DNA from: Apostichopus japonicus | Taxonomy: Eukaryota > Echinodermata > Holothuroidea > Aspidochirotida > Stichopodidae | Direction: 5' to 3' | Length of the DNA stretch: 64,000 nt | NCBI RefSeq assembly: GCF_037975245.1 | Contig: NC_092576.1 | Span: 45,049,111 to 45,113,110 of the forward strand | Part shown: one piece after another, positions 10,299 to 21,694 of the stretch | Numbering within the stretch: position 1 is the first letter of the stretch | How the letters are laid out: each line of letters opens with the position of its first letter | The notes under the pieces: generated by a model | Database searches by the model: none | The model's input: the letters and a program-made list of their open reading frames with translations, nothing else | What the model was told of the DNA's origin: nothing | Program-made: the position numbers and the translations under genes

Positions 10299-11031
10299 TG
10301 TAATATTGTGTCGAGCCCGCTTCCTCCGATAGTAAAACTATATCGGGACTCGCGATAGAAAGGTACTGGGATATCTTGATGCCGTATTTACGCTTCTTCA
10401 GGAGATGTCTCGAACGGGCGAAAACAATGAGTTCACAGAAAAACAATTTGACGAGATAGGATTTGATTAATGATTCGGTATAATTTCTTCTCTGTCGATT
10501 CTCTTTACAAATAAAACTAAATTACAATGATTTGACTTGACTTGACTCCGTCAATTAAACAATTAGGAGTGATGAACTTTCGGCGGAGTGATAAATTTGC
10601 TGACCAAGTCATAAATTTGCTGACAGAGAGATAAAACTTTCGGCCCCATGCCGTGTTTTATACCCTTACTTCCATAAAATCTCACTGCGCATAATCAGTA
10701 GGCAGCCAATAACCTGACCATCCTGTATTAACTTAATGATATAAAAATAATTGTGCTGGCACTGATCTGCCCTGATTGGTTGGGAGTTTGGAAGTCCATC
10801 CCCTTTTCTATGGAAACTTCCATACCACGTGAGAGAACCTTCTCGAATGTTCCACAGACATAATGGAATCTATTTTGGGAAAAGGCCCTGTACCAAGATT
10901 CAATAAGATAGTTAAAAACTTCTCGTGGGAAAACTGAATCCATGACCTAGATAAATACATAAGAGGCCTGTAAGGTGTCTCGATGGAGTGTTTCGGTAAC
11001 ATCAAAGAGATGGTATCACTATTTCATAACA
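10299..11031 (-). repeat. 5' LTR of the Gypsy element
   Basis: The 733-bp LTR sits at the promoter end of the minus-strand element. In element orientation it starts TGTTATG and ends ATTACA. It has the same length and sequence as the copy at 1758-2490 (offset 8,541 bp throughout). A TATAAAA box lies at 10656-10662. Small open frames inside it occur identically in both LTRs and are not considered genes. Confidence 0.96.
10656..10662 (-). promoter_or_regulatory. TATA box in 5' LTR
   Basis: The minus strand reads TATAAAA in a GC-richer context (GGGTATAAAACACGG). The same box occurs in the 3' LTR at 2115-2121. It would direct transcription toward gag. No transcription start can be fixed from sequence alone. 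Confidence 0.55.
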
Positions 11032-11450
11032 CTAAGTCAATGGGAAATCTGCCTAACCGTAGATTTGCATTTTTTTTTTTAAATCACACTTTGCGTAGGA
11101 TTCAGGTAATAATGGTTAGGCGGATTTCCCATTGACTTAGTGTGGTGTTAGGCTACCATGTGGTTGAAGATAACAGCAATAACAAAAGTATTCCATGGAT
11201 ATCTTATAACTGCGTCATAATTTCAGCTAATAAACAAATGGCTATGCTAGATTACCCCATTGACTTAGTGTGGTGTTAGGCAACCATGTGGTCGAACGTA
11301 ACAGCAATAATGAATGTGTTCCATGGATATCTTATAACTGCGTCACAATTTCAGCGAATAATTAAACAGATGGTTAGGCTTAGCTAGATTTCTCATGCAT
11401 TGACTTAGTGTGGTGTTAGGCTACGTACCATGTGGAAGAAATTATTATTT
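11032..11450. repeat. 125-150 bp repeat units with a foldback, inside the hAT-like element
   Basis: Three inverted-orientation units carry CATTGACTTAGTGTGGTGTT followed by AGGCTACCATGTGG near 11121, 11255 and 11398. The segment 11032-11058 (CTAAGTCAATGGGAAATC...) is complementary to about 11112-11140, so this part can fold into a hairpin. The same repeat is the insertion target of the Gypsy element and recurs at 22.3-22.8 kb. Confidence 0.8.
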
Positions 11451-12345
11451 ACTCATTCGTTTAATTCATAGAAGGAAAGGCTGACAAGGAATTTTACGAC
11501 ATGTTTATGGATTATAGACGGGATAACTAAAAAATAATAATCACAAGTGGCTTTTTACTAATAGTGTATTCCATATGTGATCAAATTGCGCGAATCGCGT
11601 AATCTCTGAGCTAAAGGGATATTTTATGGTCTGATCCAATAGACGTGGAGAGCAAGCATAAGCAGCGGCGGCAGTGCGATGTTAACAAGATTACTACTAA
11701 TTAGTAGTAATGTTAATTATATTAAGTAATTAACAAGTTTATGACAGAAAAAAAGCACATCGAAATTATTGAGGAAGGCTTTACACCTTATCTTACACCT
11801 ACGTTTTTGAACATGAAAACATTGTCAGTAGAGAATATAATTCATTTATTATAGCATTTAATATGTAATTTCTTGACAATCTTGATACACGAGGGTAAAC
11901 AATTCTTTCCCGGGTACCCGGATACCCGACAGGTAACGGCTCTCGGGTACCCGGTTCCCGATTTTTGGACCCGTGTAAACACTAGTAATTACCAACTGCT
12001 GAATATTCATAGATGTGAAAGCAATGTAGACATGCTTACTAATAGCCAAATCAACTATGAGGCTATTTATTGTACAGTTGGAACCACCCCATCAATTCCA
12101 TGTTCTAGCCCCCCACCCCCTCCCCACCAACCTCCCTAAAAGGAAAAGCAAACCAGGAAGCTAAACCAACAGCAAGACAAAATATGTTCACTAATTGTCA
12201 ACAACAATGAGGCTATTCGACAATTGAAACCACCGTTCTCCTCCAGCCAGCCCCCTTTCCTCCCCCCAAAAAAGGAGAATAAAATGATAAAATATATATG
12301 CCAAAAGAGACAAATAAGTTAACATGTTAGACTGTATTACTGTAC

Positions 12346-12455
12346 CTGTATATTCCGTTGGAGTTGGTTGATATCTGGGAAGTTATGTTTGTAAACTTTA
12401 TTCGCCACCTCGTTGATGTCTACAGCAGCAACTACAGTGAACGGTATTTCACTGA
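12346..12455 (-). CDS. trdmt1: Exon of TRDMT1 (DNMT2), tRNA cytosine-38 C5-methyltransferase
   Basis: The exon has an excellent minus-strand acceptor (pyrimidine-rich tract ending TCATCAG) and the donor GTACAG. It has 36 codons in phase 2. The peptide includes TVVAAVDINEVANKVYKHNF, which closely matches the N-terminal region of DNMT2 proteins (VVAAIDVNTVANEVYKYNF in the human protein as I recall it). This is the S-adenosylmethionine-binding region just after the GGM motif. TRDMT1 methylates C38 of tRNA-Asp and some other tRNAs. The catalytic PPCQ exon is not in the window and should lie off the left end, beyond the intronic transposon nest. The exon with LYSGxGG was not found. A weak candidate with matching phase is the donor at 13364 after ATG at 13377-13379, but an in-frame stop precedes it and it lacks the GG motif. 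Confidence 0.85.
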
Positions 12456-14378
12456 CTGATGAGAAAGATAAAAGACAAAAGGTGTCATGAAAATGTTTAT
12501 TATATATATGGTTAAAATAGAAATAAACTTACTTTGATATGTGTATTCTACAGGTAATTGAAACAGCAAATAACCTACTGTAGGCTATATATGTAAAATC
12601 AGCTAGCTTACATAAACCCATGGATACATTTCTGCTTGCTGAGGACTTAGCCATGTTGGGTTTCAATGAATTCACAAGTGTGTATATTGTCTATATAAAT
12701 TTTATTCTTTTTTATCCATTTCCTTGTAGTAGGAATTTTGCATTGGAAGTTGAATTTTAAAGTCAAGCGTATTATCATCATTGTGATTGAAGGTGGAAAG
12801 TGCACATTATTTTGGGTGCACTGTAGGCCTAGGCTATACACACTGTATATTGGTTCGATTGTAAACAATCAACTTTGTAAATGAATACGATTTATTCAAC
12901 CAACTAACAAGACAGTGTAGCGACTCAAAATGACAAACTTACAATTAGAACCCTTCAATCAACATGTACCTTAAAGACTGTGAATCTATTCCCCAATCTT
13001 GTCTTAACTACAATTCAGTCTATCCAGCGAACCATCACATTTGAAGACGGTGTATCTACGGTATCTTTCGACCACGCGAAGCAAATACAGTTTCACCGAA
13101 ACATTCTTGTGTAAAATCCATTCCTAAAATGTACGTTTCCGCCATGGCAGAAAGGACCGAAACATATGGCGTTAGAGTATGGCCATATGTACTTATTGAG
13201 GAATGGCACTGGAACCAGTTGGGCATAGGGTAACAATTACTTTGGACTTTGACTCTGACTTCTGAGTTTTATCTCTTTCTGGCAGGATCCAAACATCGAT
13301 GAAAACCCTGTAATAGCTATGAATCGTCATAACCCTAACCTATAGGCCTTTAATCCTACTTACCTACTTTGTGGAGCATGACTGGCTATTGTAACGGTAC
13401 ACTTTACCCTTACGTTAGGCCAGGCTAACGAGGTACAGTACAGTTGGACTACAGCCTAGGGCCTAGCCTAAGTCCTATAGGCCTCGGCTAGTTTTATTAG
13501 ACCAAGGCATAGGGGCCTTACACTAGCTACAATTACAGTATAAAAAGGCAAGGCAGCCAATATAATCTTATCATATCAATGTATATGTCATTCAGAAATC
13601 TCACGTATCAAGGCGTAATGCATTCCGCCAACGCCACTGTAAAATTCGACAACACGAAGTTGCTCAACAGGGGCTGCCATTTTGTTAAAGTAAACATTGA
13701 CTGCATTTCAGAGTATTATTACACAGTATTTGGTTTAGGAAACATTTGTACGGCGGTGTATAACGTCCATTGTATTGCACTTTATCTACAGCCGGACGAC
13801 ATCGTTCCGTTGACTTATGAACTGAAATTGTCACTTTCCAAGCCCCTCAAGAACAGATAGAAGCTTTTAATCGGATTTTTCATACGCAAGTGACGTAGTC
13901 AGATGGAGAGAGAGAGAGGGAAGAAAAGCACCCAGCAGAAATTCTTCTGATCGCAAGCAAGTATACACAAATCAGTGTTGGAAATGAATGGTAGTACTGC
14001 TTTGCATAATTCTTAGGTATCTAACCGAAACAACATTTTCTCAAAGGGAGGGGGTACCTCTCCCATAAGAACTCTTCCCCGAAAAGACGATTAACAAAAT
14101 GTTGTGCCCCCACCTCATCATAGGCGTCACCAGCAATTCTTTGGAGAAAGAGGGAGGGATCGTTGATTGATTTCGAAACCGACTTGCAGTGACTAGCTGT
14201 GCAACGTGGTCCAAAAATAGCGACAGCGGCAATTAACTTGTTCTCTCTATATCACTTTATACACTATTTTGGGCCAGGAATGCTATAGTCCTGGAAACTG
14301 CGTCAACTTTAGATAGTTCTAGTTCGCCTTTTGGAGCGATTTTGACGAAGCGCATAAAGAGGAATGACACTGATATTT
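12456..14378. other. Probable TRDMT1 upstream intron or flank, no firm gene
   Basis: A 93-codon plus-strand frame at 13579-13860 has no family I recognise and no strong context. A strong minus-strand donor (GTAG then GTAAGTAG) sits at 13363. The rest shows no RNA gene. Elevated CpG and several ATGs near 13.0-13.2 kb could mark a promoter, but this is speculation. Confidence 0.4.
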
Positions 14379-15050
14379 TACTGGAATGTATCTCACGCCC
14401 CTGTCTGCTGTCACATTTCACTGGATTGTATATCAGGCCCCTAGCTGGGGTCACATTTCACTGTAATGAGTCTCAGGCCCATAGCTGAGGTCACGTTTCC
14501 TGGAACTTGATATGTATCTCAGGCCCTAAGCTGGGGTCACTTTTAACTTGAATGTATCTCAGGCCCCTATAGCTGGGGTCACATTTCACTGGATTTTATA
14601 TCAAGCCCCTAGCTGGGGTCACATTTCAGTGGAATGTATATCAGGCCCCTTGCTGGGTTCACATTTCACTGGAATGTATCTCAGTCCCCTAGCTGAGGTC
14701 ACGTTTCCTGAAACTTGATATGTATCTCAGGCCCTAAGCTGGGGTCACTTTTAACTTGAATGTATCTCAGGCCCCTAGCTGGGGTCACATTTCACTGGAA
14801 TGTATCTCAGGCCCTAGTTGGGTCCCGGAGTCGATTCTTCCGGAATGTATATCAGGCCCAGGCTGGGGTCACATTTCACTGGAATGTGTCTCAGGCCCCT
14901 AGCTGAGGTCACGTTACCTGGAATGTAGCTCAGGCCCCTAACTGGGGTCACATTTCACTGGAATGTATCTAAGACCCCTAGATGGGGTCACATTTAACTG
15001 TAATGTATCTCAGGCCCTAGTTGGGTCCCGGAGTCGATCCTTCCGGAAGA
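14379..15050. repeat. Minisatellite, 40-bp unit, about 16 copies
   Basis: Units contain CACTGGAATGTATCTCAGGC and CCCTAGCTGGGGTCACATTT in succession. Some copies lose or gain one to a few bases. Two near the right end carry an alternative tail, GGGTCCCGGAGTCGAT, at about 14820 and 15025. The CCCTAGCTGGGG part is nearly palindromic. Confidence 0.93.
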
Positions 15051-17300
15051 TAAACGTTTTCAGATGTCAGCCTTTTTTCTCTCGTATATTGAAAGATTTA
15101 AGCACAAATTGCACGTGTTAGGGAGAAATACAATTTCTTAGGATTTTTTTTCAATATCCTGGCCGGGGCATCCCGGGGTGAACCATCAGAAGTTGTTGGA
15201 TTTTGAGATATTTGTTTTGCTCTCTCCATGGTAACGACTTTAAAGCAAGAAAAGGACATGTCAGAAGGAGGAATATAAGTTCTGTAGAAGGTATTCTAAA
15301 CCTGGAAGCTGCAGTGCTTTCAGATCTGTTGTAGCTATTTTAACTTAAGCACAGATAAACATTCAAATCATTGGAATGTATTTCAAAGCCTCTTGGGAAG
15401 GGGAGGGGGGGGGGCGTAGTCCAGGGGGAAATCCCCGGAGTGATGCATTTTGTTAGCCTTTTATAATTCATTTAATATAAATTTGACGTAATGGATAGTC
15501 AATTTTGTTATACATTCAAGTTCTCGGGGAGGGCGCAGGAGGGTAAGCAATATCTTTGAAGGAATATCCCCTTGGTGCCCCCTATAAGTCATTACAGTGG
15601 GTAGAGCTTTTGTGGTATCATGAAAGTAGTACCAATGCATGAATTAATTCAATAATTCCCTGACACAATTGGCGTTTAACCCATCACATAACGACTGCTG
15701 GCTTAATTCTCGCCTGTCCTACTTACCACATGCATGGTAGCTGATGGCTGGACGCAAATACATTGACATTTGTGTATAGACTTTACAATTGGACAACATA
15801 AACATAAAGGATAACTCCCAGTTTGGGAAATAAATGTTAGTAGAAATTAAAAATAGTTAAGACTATATCTTTAAGTCATTATCACGATTACACGGCGGTT
15901 CTGAAGGGACAAACACGTTTTAGATTTACTGCTTCAAACTGCAGACAATTTGATATTTGTTGTCAAGGTGACATGTTATTAGTAACTTTTAAATTAACGA
16001 GGGTTTTGACGTTATGTGAAGTTTAAGACACAACACGGCATCTTGATCAGTAAATGTTGCCTTTTATTGTTTCGTTACTTGACATGAACAAATATCATTA
16101 TTTTGATTTATTTCCAAGTTATGGGTTATCTAGCTCCATGGGTTGAGGAAGCAATTCGACAATTTATCAATGTTCGTCAATATGTCAGGTTATCGTGTTG
16201 GTTGGCATCTCGTCAAATATTACGTGTTTGAATTGTTGCCACAATAAACATAACACAACACGGCAATTTGACAATTCTTTTGTTAAAGATTTATCAGGTA
16301 AGCGTGACTTTTCAAATCGACAAAGTCATATATTTTTGATGTGTTGTCACGGTTCTTGCAAAGCAACAATTCTAATTCTTCCTGAAAGTCTGAAACTTGA
16401 AACCAAAATACATTTTTTTTTTTCTAATGTCGTGTTGTAGGCCAACTTACGCATTGGCTGTACCGTAGGTCTACATCTTGGCTGTACCGTACAAACCATG
16501 GTACGATTCATAATAATGAAAACATTCTATACAACAATTATTGTATCAAATTTATCTATGATGGTCAATGTAGTCACAAGTTATACGTGAGAATTTGGTA
16601 AAAATAAAATATAAAATGGATTCCAGACTGCAACAACTAGATATGGGTTTATTTACATTTTGACAAAACGAAGACATGTTGTAATGCATGGCAAGTACAA
16701 TGCAAGTAATAAAATAGTAAAAGGTCCGTGTTAATACTCTCTAGTAGGATGACGGAACGATAAGCAAATATTCACATTTACAAGTAAATCACGTGAAACA
16801 GATATCAAATACCAACTTCATGGCTGATCAATTATATTCTATCACATTATCTAAGTTCCTTAAACAAACATATTTCTCATTAGCTTATTTAATCACTCGA
16901 ATGGTAAAAACGGTACAAAAATGAAAAAAAAAACAACAAACAGGAAAAAGAAAAGTGAATTAAGAAAGAACAATAGAAACATCGCAAATTTGATGAAATG
17001 TATCAACATTGTGTTATTATGGATATAATATACAAAAAGAAAACAGCTGTTCATGAAAATCGATTAAGAGTTTAATTTTAAATTTGGTTTCATCATCATT
17101 TTGCTATGAGAAAATTACCCAGAAATGGTTACAATAACATATGTAAAATAAGGGTATACAATGAAAGGACCTGTTCGATTAGTTGCAACATGTTTAACGC
17201 TTGGGCAATTAAAGCAAGGCATAATAAACTACAAAGACGTTGATAACCACAAACTACGATATTTTCGTGAAATTTTGGCAATGTGCAAACTATTCTGAAA
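15051..17300. other. No gene recognised
   Basis: This is AT-rich sequence with G runs near 15403-15415. No splice-bounded exon or RNA gene was found. The frame at 16195-16440 ends in a T-rich stretch and looks like chance. Confidence 0.45.
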
Positions 17301-17768
17301 TAATTTGCAATTATAAAACCTATGATTACATCTATCAAGTGAATTGTTGAACTCAATTATAAAACCTGTGATTAAACGTATCAAGTAAATTGTTGAACTC
17401 AATTATAAAACCTGTGATTAAATGTATCAAGTGAATTGTTGAACTCAATTATAAAACCTGTGATTAAATGTATCAAGTGAATTGTTGAACTCAATTATAA
17501 AACCTGTGATTAAATGTATCAAGTAAATTGTTGAACTCAATTATAAAACCTGTGATTAAATGTATCAAGTGAATTGTTGAACTCAATTATAAAACCTGTG
17601 ATTAAACGTATCAAGTAAATTGTTGAACTCAATTATAAAACCTGTGATTAAATGTATCAAGTGAATTGTTGAACTCAGTTATAAAACCTGTGATTAAATG
17701 TATCAAGTGAATTGTTGAACTCAATTATAAAACCTGTGATAAAGCGTATCAAGTGAATTGTTGAACTA
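17301..17768. repeat. Minisatellite, 46-bp unit, about 10 copies
   Basis: The unit includes TTGTTGAACTCAATTATAAA then ACCTGTGATTAAATGTATCA. The period is 46 bp (for example 17345 and 17391). Copies are about 95% identical, differing mainly at TGTATCAAGTGAAT versus CGTATCAAGTAAAT, and the two variants alternate. Such homogeneity suggests recent expansion or gene conversion. Confidence 0.95.
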
Positions 17769-19306
17769 CTGTTGATCTCATCCTTGAGTAAACTTCAAGA
17801 CCTAGATGTTTATAGAAGTACGATCATTCATTTCAAGCTTCAGTACAATTTGTTTTTCAGATTGTCATGATATTGTTCAAATTAATATTGAATGACGTAA
17901 CAGACACGTCACTGTATTGTCCTTAGACTGCAATATAACTTAAGGGAAGATACAAAACTAAAGTATTAATGTACATTAATTTAAATGTCTAGCTCGTGTA
18001 GTAAAAAGGGAAAAGGGAGTACAATAGATAGCCGATCATTATCTTAAAATTAACCGATTAAGTACAACATCTTAATGTTATGCAATGATCATTATGTTAC
18101 GTAATATACACGTCATCGTAACGATACCAAAGATTATGTTTAAAGTTGGCTTTAAATTCCATAGATTATAGAATGAACAATGAACAAAGGCAAAATAAAA
18201 AAAAAAACACAAAGAAAACATAACACACAACCCCTCAAAAAAAAACAGCTGTAAATGAATAAAAATGATAAATAAGCGTCCTTATTGTAACAACAAACTG
18301 CCACAAGATATATTTAAGCTAAAGAAAAGAAGAAAAAAAAAGAAGAAAAAGTAATGAAAGATGCCAATTAAACCGGAAACGTTTTGAAGTTCGATATACA
18401 CCAAATATCCTCCATTTTGTTTCTTCAGGAAGACAACTTCGATATAACAGATAACTATAGTGTAAGATGCTATTCCAGACCTATGATAGAGATCATAGTG
18501 TCTCCAATGCATTTGATGTATTTACAATAGGATTCCTTTATGACAAAACGTAAGAGTCGAAAACGAATTATTTCTACTGCTTTCGAAATTAATTTAAAAA
18601 AAAACGTAAAATAATTTCTTTGTAATCGTCGAAATGACAGAATTAAACATATGAAGTTAAGTTATTCAGTTTCACTGAGAAGTTACACTGTTAGTTCATA
18701 CAACCATCTTCATATTTGGTTAGTTCTCTGTCAAAGATATACAATTGATATCACATTGATCTGAATTTACATCAACCCCCTCCCATCTCCACTCCCACCA
18801 ATCCCTCCTCCCAACCAAACGTTTACAAATTTCAGTGTGATTGCTTCGTCTTGGACGCTGAAAACGTTTGATGAATGATAATTGAAGCATGATATTTAAA
18901 TGAGACATGGGAATTTGTAAAAAGCACTCATTGCCTCTGATTATAGTACTGTTTGTTATTACCATTACGTTACATGCTACCGATCGTTGATAATTAACAT
19001 CTACTCGCAAAATATGGTCAATAATCAGAAAGGAAAACACGGTTAACTAAATAAAACAGTCTGCTTTGACATCTCCAGAGATGTTAATGAGAAGAATGGC
19101 AGTTTATCTGCTCTCCTTCTCCACCTCCATGTTTCTCTTTCTCTCTCTCCTTCTCGCTGGAAGAGTACACGTTACACATCTGCTGTTCCTCGTGGAGATA
19201 ACCCGAACTCAAATATGTAACCTAGAAAGAAACCAAATTGTTACTGTTTAAAGAGTTGTCACCTCCACGAACTGTTGCAGCAGTTAATGAAGATACAACA
19301 TAAAAC
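17769..19306. other. No gene recognised
   Basis: AT-rich, with several A runs (18198-18246, 18325-18350). No convincing exon on either strand. Small frames at 18720-19040 and 19066-19251 lack recognisable features. Confidence 0.45.
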
Positions 19307-19640
19307 AGAAGATGTCACCTGCTACACAGACTGACAAAGATCCATGCTAGTCATAAATAACAGGCATAACCTGCTACACAGACTGAAGGAGATCCCTGCT
19401 ACACATAATAACAGGCATCACCTACTACACATACTGAAAGAGATCCCTGCTGCACATAATAACAGGCATCACCTGCTACACATACTGAAGGAGATCCCTG
19501 CTACACAAAATAACAGGAATCACCTGCTACGCATACTAACATAGATTCTTGCGACACATCATAACAGGCATCACCTGCTACACATACTAACAGAGATCAC
19601 TGCTATACATAATATTAAAGATTATTTGCTACACAGACTG
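19307..19640. repeat. Minisatellite, 51-bp unit, about 6 copies
   Basis: Units contain CATCACCTGCTACACATACT, GAAGGAGATCCCTGCTACAC and ATAATAACAGG. The 51-bp period is a multiple of three, so a plus-strand frame of 17-residue repeats appears (19344-19544). I regard that as non-coding. Later copies degrade. Confidence 0.9.
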
Positions 19641-20052
19641 ATATGAATCATCTGTTGTCAGGTTACTTAAAGCCAACTATCGAATGAAGGGTTAAAAACA
19701 AGTTTGACTCCGGAAACATATTCCAATTAAGACCTTATCCGTTAGACGCAGAGATAGCTGTTTTGAGTGATATTTTTTGCCAGTATTGCTGACAGAAGAC
19801 GTTGATATGTTTATCAATGAGGCATTCTAACGATTCAATCATGTCAGAGTATATCCAGAGCTCAGTGTAAATTACTTCATGCGAAAATAAGCCCCCCCCC
19901 CCTACCCTTCTGTCTAACCAACTTATCAGATGCCACAATCGATACGGATTTTTTATTTGTAAGTCCGTTTTTTTACAACAAAACTCATCCAAAATGAAAT
20001 ATTTATTTGATAGCAGTGGAATTCTCAAGAAACTGCGATATTCCTTACTTAC

Positions 20053-20101
20053 CTCATGAGACTGTGCAGTTATTGCTAGACCTCCGATTCTGTGCTGCAT
20101 C
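20053..20101 (-). CDS. Candidate 49-nt exon of an unidentified minus-strand gene
   Basis: On the minus strand the acceptor is a T tract ending TTTTTTTCAG, and the donor is GAG followed by GTAAGTAAG, close to consensus. Only one frame is open (M-Q-H-R-I-G-G-L-A-I-T-A-Q-S-H-E). It joins in phase to the alternative frame of the 21.65-kb exon if that exon is spliced at its GTAAGAA. I do not recognise the protein. It could be a 3' UTR exon or a chance match. Confidence 0.35.
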
Positions 20102-20234
20102 CTGAAAAAAACCCAAGTGATATTCACATTCATTCATTCTAACAAGGACGATTTGAGAAAAATCTTACGATTACTTTCATTTGTTTTCTTAAAAACATAT
20201 CAGATCTTCTTCTTACCTAATGGAGATCTTAATA

Positions 20235-21345
20235 AGAACCCTACATCTGTTATACATCAATACATTATGAGAACCCTACCTGTATGATATCTCAATACGT
20301 AATGAGTACCCTACCTCTGTTATATATCAATACATAATAAGTACCCTAACTATGTTATATCTCAATACGTAATGAGTACCGCACATCTGTGATATCTCTA
20401 TACGTGATGAGTACCCTTCCTCTGTTATATCTCAATATGTAATGAGTACCCTACCTCTATGATATCTCAATACGTAATGAGTACCCTACCTCTATGATAT
20501 CTCAATTCGTAATGAGTACCCTACCTCTATGATATCTCAATACGTTATAAGTACCCTAACTATGTTATATCTCAATACGTAATGAGTACCGTACACCTGT
20601 GATATCTCAATACGTAATGAGTACCCTTCCTCTGTTATATATCAATATGCAATGAGTACTCCTCCTCTGTTATATCACAATATGTAATGAGTACCTTACC
20701 TCTGTTATAAATCAATATGTAATGAGTACCTTACCTCTGTTATAAATCAATATGTAATGAGTACCTTACCTCTGTTATATCTTAACACATAATGGGTCCC
20801 TGCCTCTGTTATATCTCAATACGTAATGAGTATCGTACATATGTGATATCTCTATACGTAATGAGTACCCTACCTCTGTTATATCTCAATATGTAATCAG
20901 TACCTTTTCTCTGGTATAAATCAATATGTATTGAGTACCCTACCTCTATGATATCTCAATAAGTTATAAGTACCCTATGTTATATCTCAATACGTAATGA
21001 GTACCGTACATCTGTGATATCTCTATACGTAATGAGTACCCTACCTCTGATATCTCTCGATACGTAATGAGTACCCTACCTCTGTTATATCACAATACGT
21101 AATGAGTACCGTACCTCTGTTATAAATAAATATGTAATGAGTACCTACCTCTGTTATATCTCAATACGTAATGAGTACCCTTCCTCTGTTATATCTCAAT
21201 ACGTAATGAGTACCGTACCTCTGTTATAAATAAATATGTAATGAGTACCTACCTCTGTTATATCTCAATACGTAATGAGTACCCTACCTCTGTTATATCT
21301 CAATACGTAATGAGTACCCTACCTCTGTTATATCTCAATACATAG
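20235..21345. repeat. Minisatellite, 35-bp unit, about 31 copies
   Basis: The unit reads CTCTGTTATATCTCAATACG then TAATGAGTACCCTAC. Variants (ATGATATCTCAATACG, TATAAATCAATATG) are interspersed in blocks, suggesting amplification of multi-unit segments. No unique spacers separate copies. It falls in the presumed intron between the 21.65- and 20.05-kb exon candidates. Confidence 0.94.
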
Positions 21346-21649
21346 TTAACATCCTACCATTATTAGCATTCATAAATTCATTCATTCTCTAAATATACGT
21401 ACGAAATATACCGCAATTAAACTTCCATCCGTCAAATACTCTTAGGAATAATACCAGTTTTTTTTTCGGACAATGAATCAGGATGAACAGCTTAAGATCC
21501 TTGATGAGATCATTAGAATTGTTATTGTTTGAATTCGCTCAATTTTGAAGTCATTTTTAGCTCGATTTAAATTCAAATATACAAGTATCAGCTTATGGAA
21601 TATAACTTAGTATGAGACAAACTGAAAAGGAAATATTCGGCATTCTTAC

Positions 21650-21694
21650 TCATTCATCCGTATCATCTTCCGATGACCCATATTCTCCGTAACC
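21650..21694 (-). CDS. Candidate terminal exon with acidic C-terminus
   Basis: An excellent minus-strand acceptor (GTTTTTCTCTTTCTTGCAG) is followed by 14 codons ending in a stop: G-Y-G-E-Y-G-S-S-E-D-D-T-D-E. It continues the open frame of the 26.1-kb and 39.7-kb exon candidates without a phase break. The bases after the stop form a good donor (GTAAGAA), so the exon may instead be internal and read in its second open frame. The gene is not recognised. Confidence 0.42.
   Translation of the reverse strand, partial: GYGEYGSSEDDTDE

Larger units (their letters stand above)
1758..11031 (-). mobile_element. Complete Ty3/Gypsy LTR retrotransposon
   Basis: The element is 9,274 bp and reads right to left: 5' LTR, PBS, gag, pol, polypurine tract, 3' LTR. 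Both LTRs are 733 bp with TG...CA ends, and I found no difference comparing them line by line. Flanks give a 4-bp duplication CTAA (1754-1757 and 11032-11035); ACTAA is possible if the final LTR base is shared. Joining the flanks restores a repeat copy also present intact, inverted, near 11110-11150, so the empty site is known. Gag and pol are both long and open. There is no env-like frame. Identical LTRs indicate recent insertion and possible activity; that is inference. Confidence 0.97.
1595..11984. mobile_element. Non-autonomous hAT-like element, interrupted by a Gypsy retrotransposon
   Basis: The left end TAGTGTTTACACGGGT (1595-1610) is matched exactly by its reverse complement at 11969-11984. 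Both ends are flanked by the octamer GTAATTAC (1587-1594 and 11985-11992). An 8-bp target duplication and a TAGNG terminus are hAT hallmarks, and the octamer fits the nTnnnnAn preference described for Ac-type hATs. The octamer is itself palindromic, so it could instead extend the inverted repeat to 24 bp. Without the retrotransposon the element is about 1.1 kb and has no transposase frame. Its interior carries copies of a roughly 125-150 bp repeat. Confidence 0.78.

Noticed and set aside
13080-13150. Minus-strand ATG with M-A-E-T-Y-I-L-G-M-D-F as a sugar-kinase start
   Set aside because: The similarity is too short, the frame stops after about 29 codons and no consistent donor is visible.
13579-13860. 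93-codon plus-strand gene
   Set aside because: No recognisable family, no splice sites and no conserved motif; it remains a possible but unsupported frame.
17301-21345. Possible CRISPR-like arrays
   Set aside because: Units are contiguous head-to-tail with no unique spacers, and the DNA is clearly eukaryotic.
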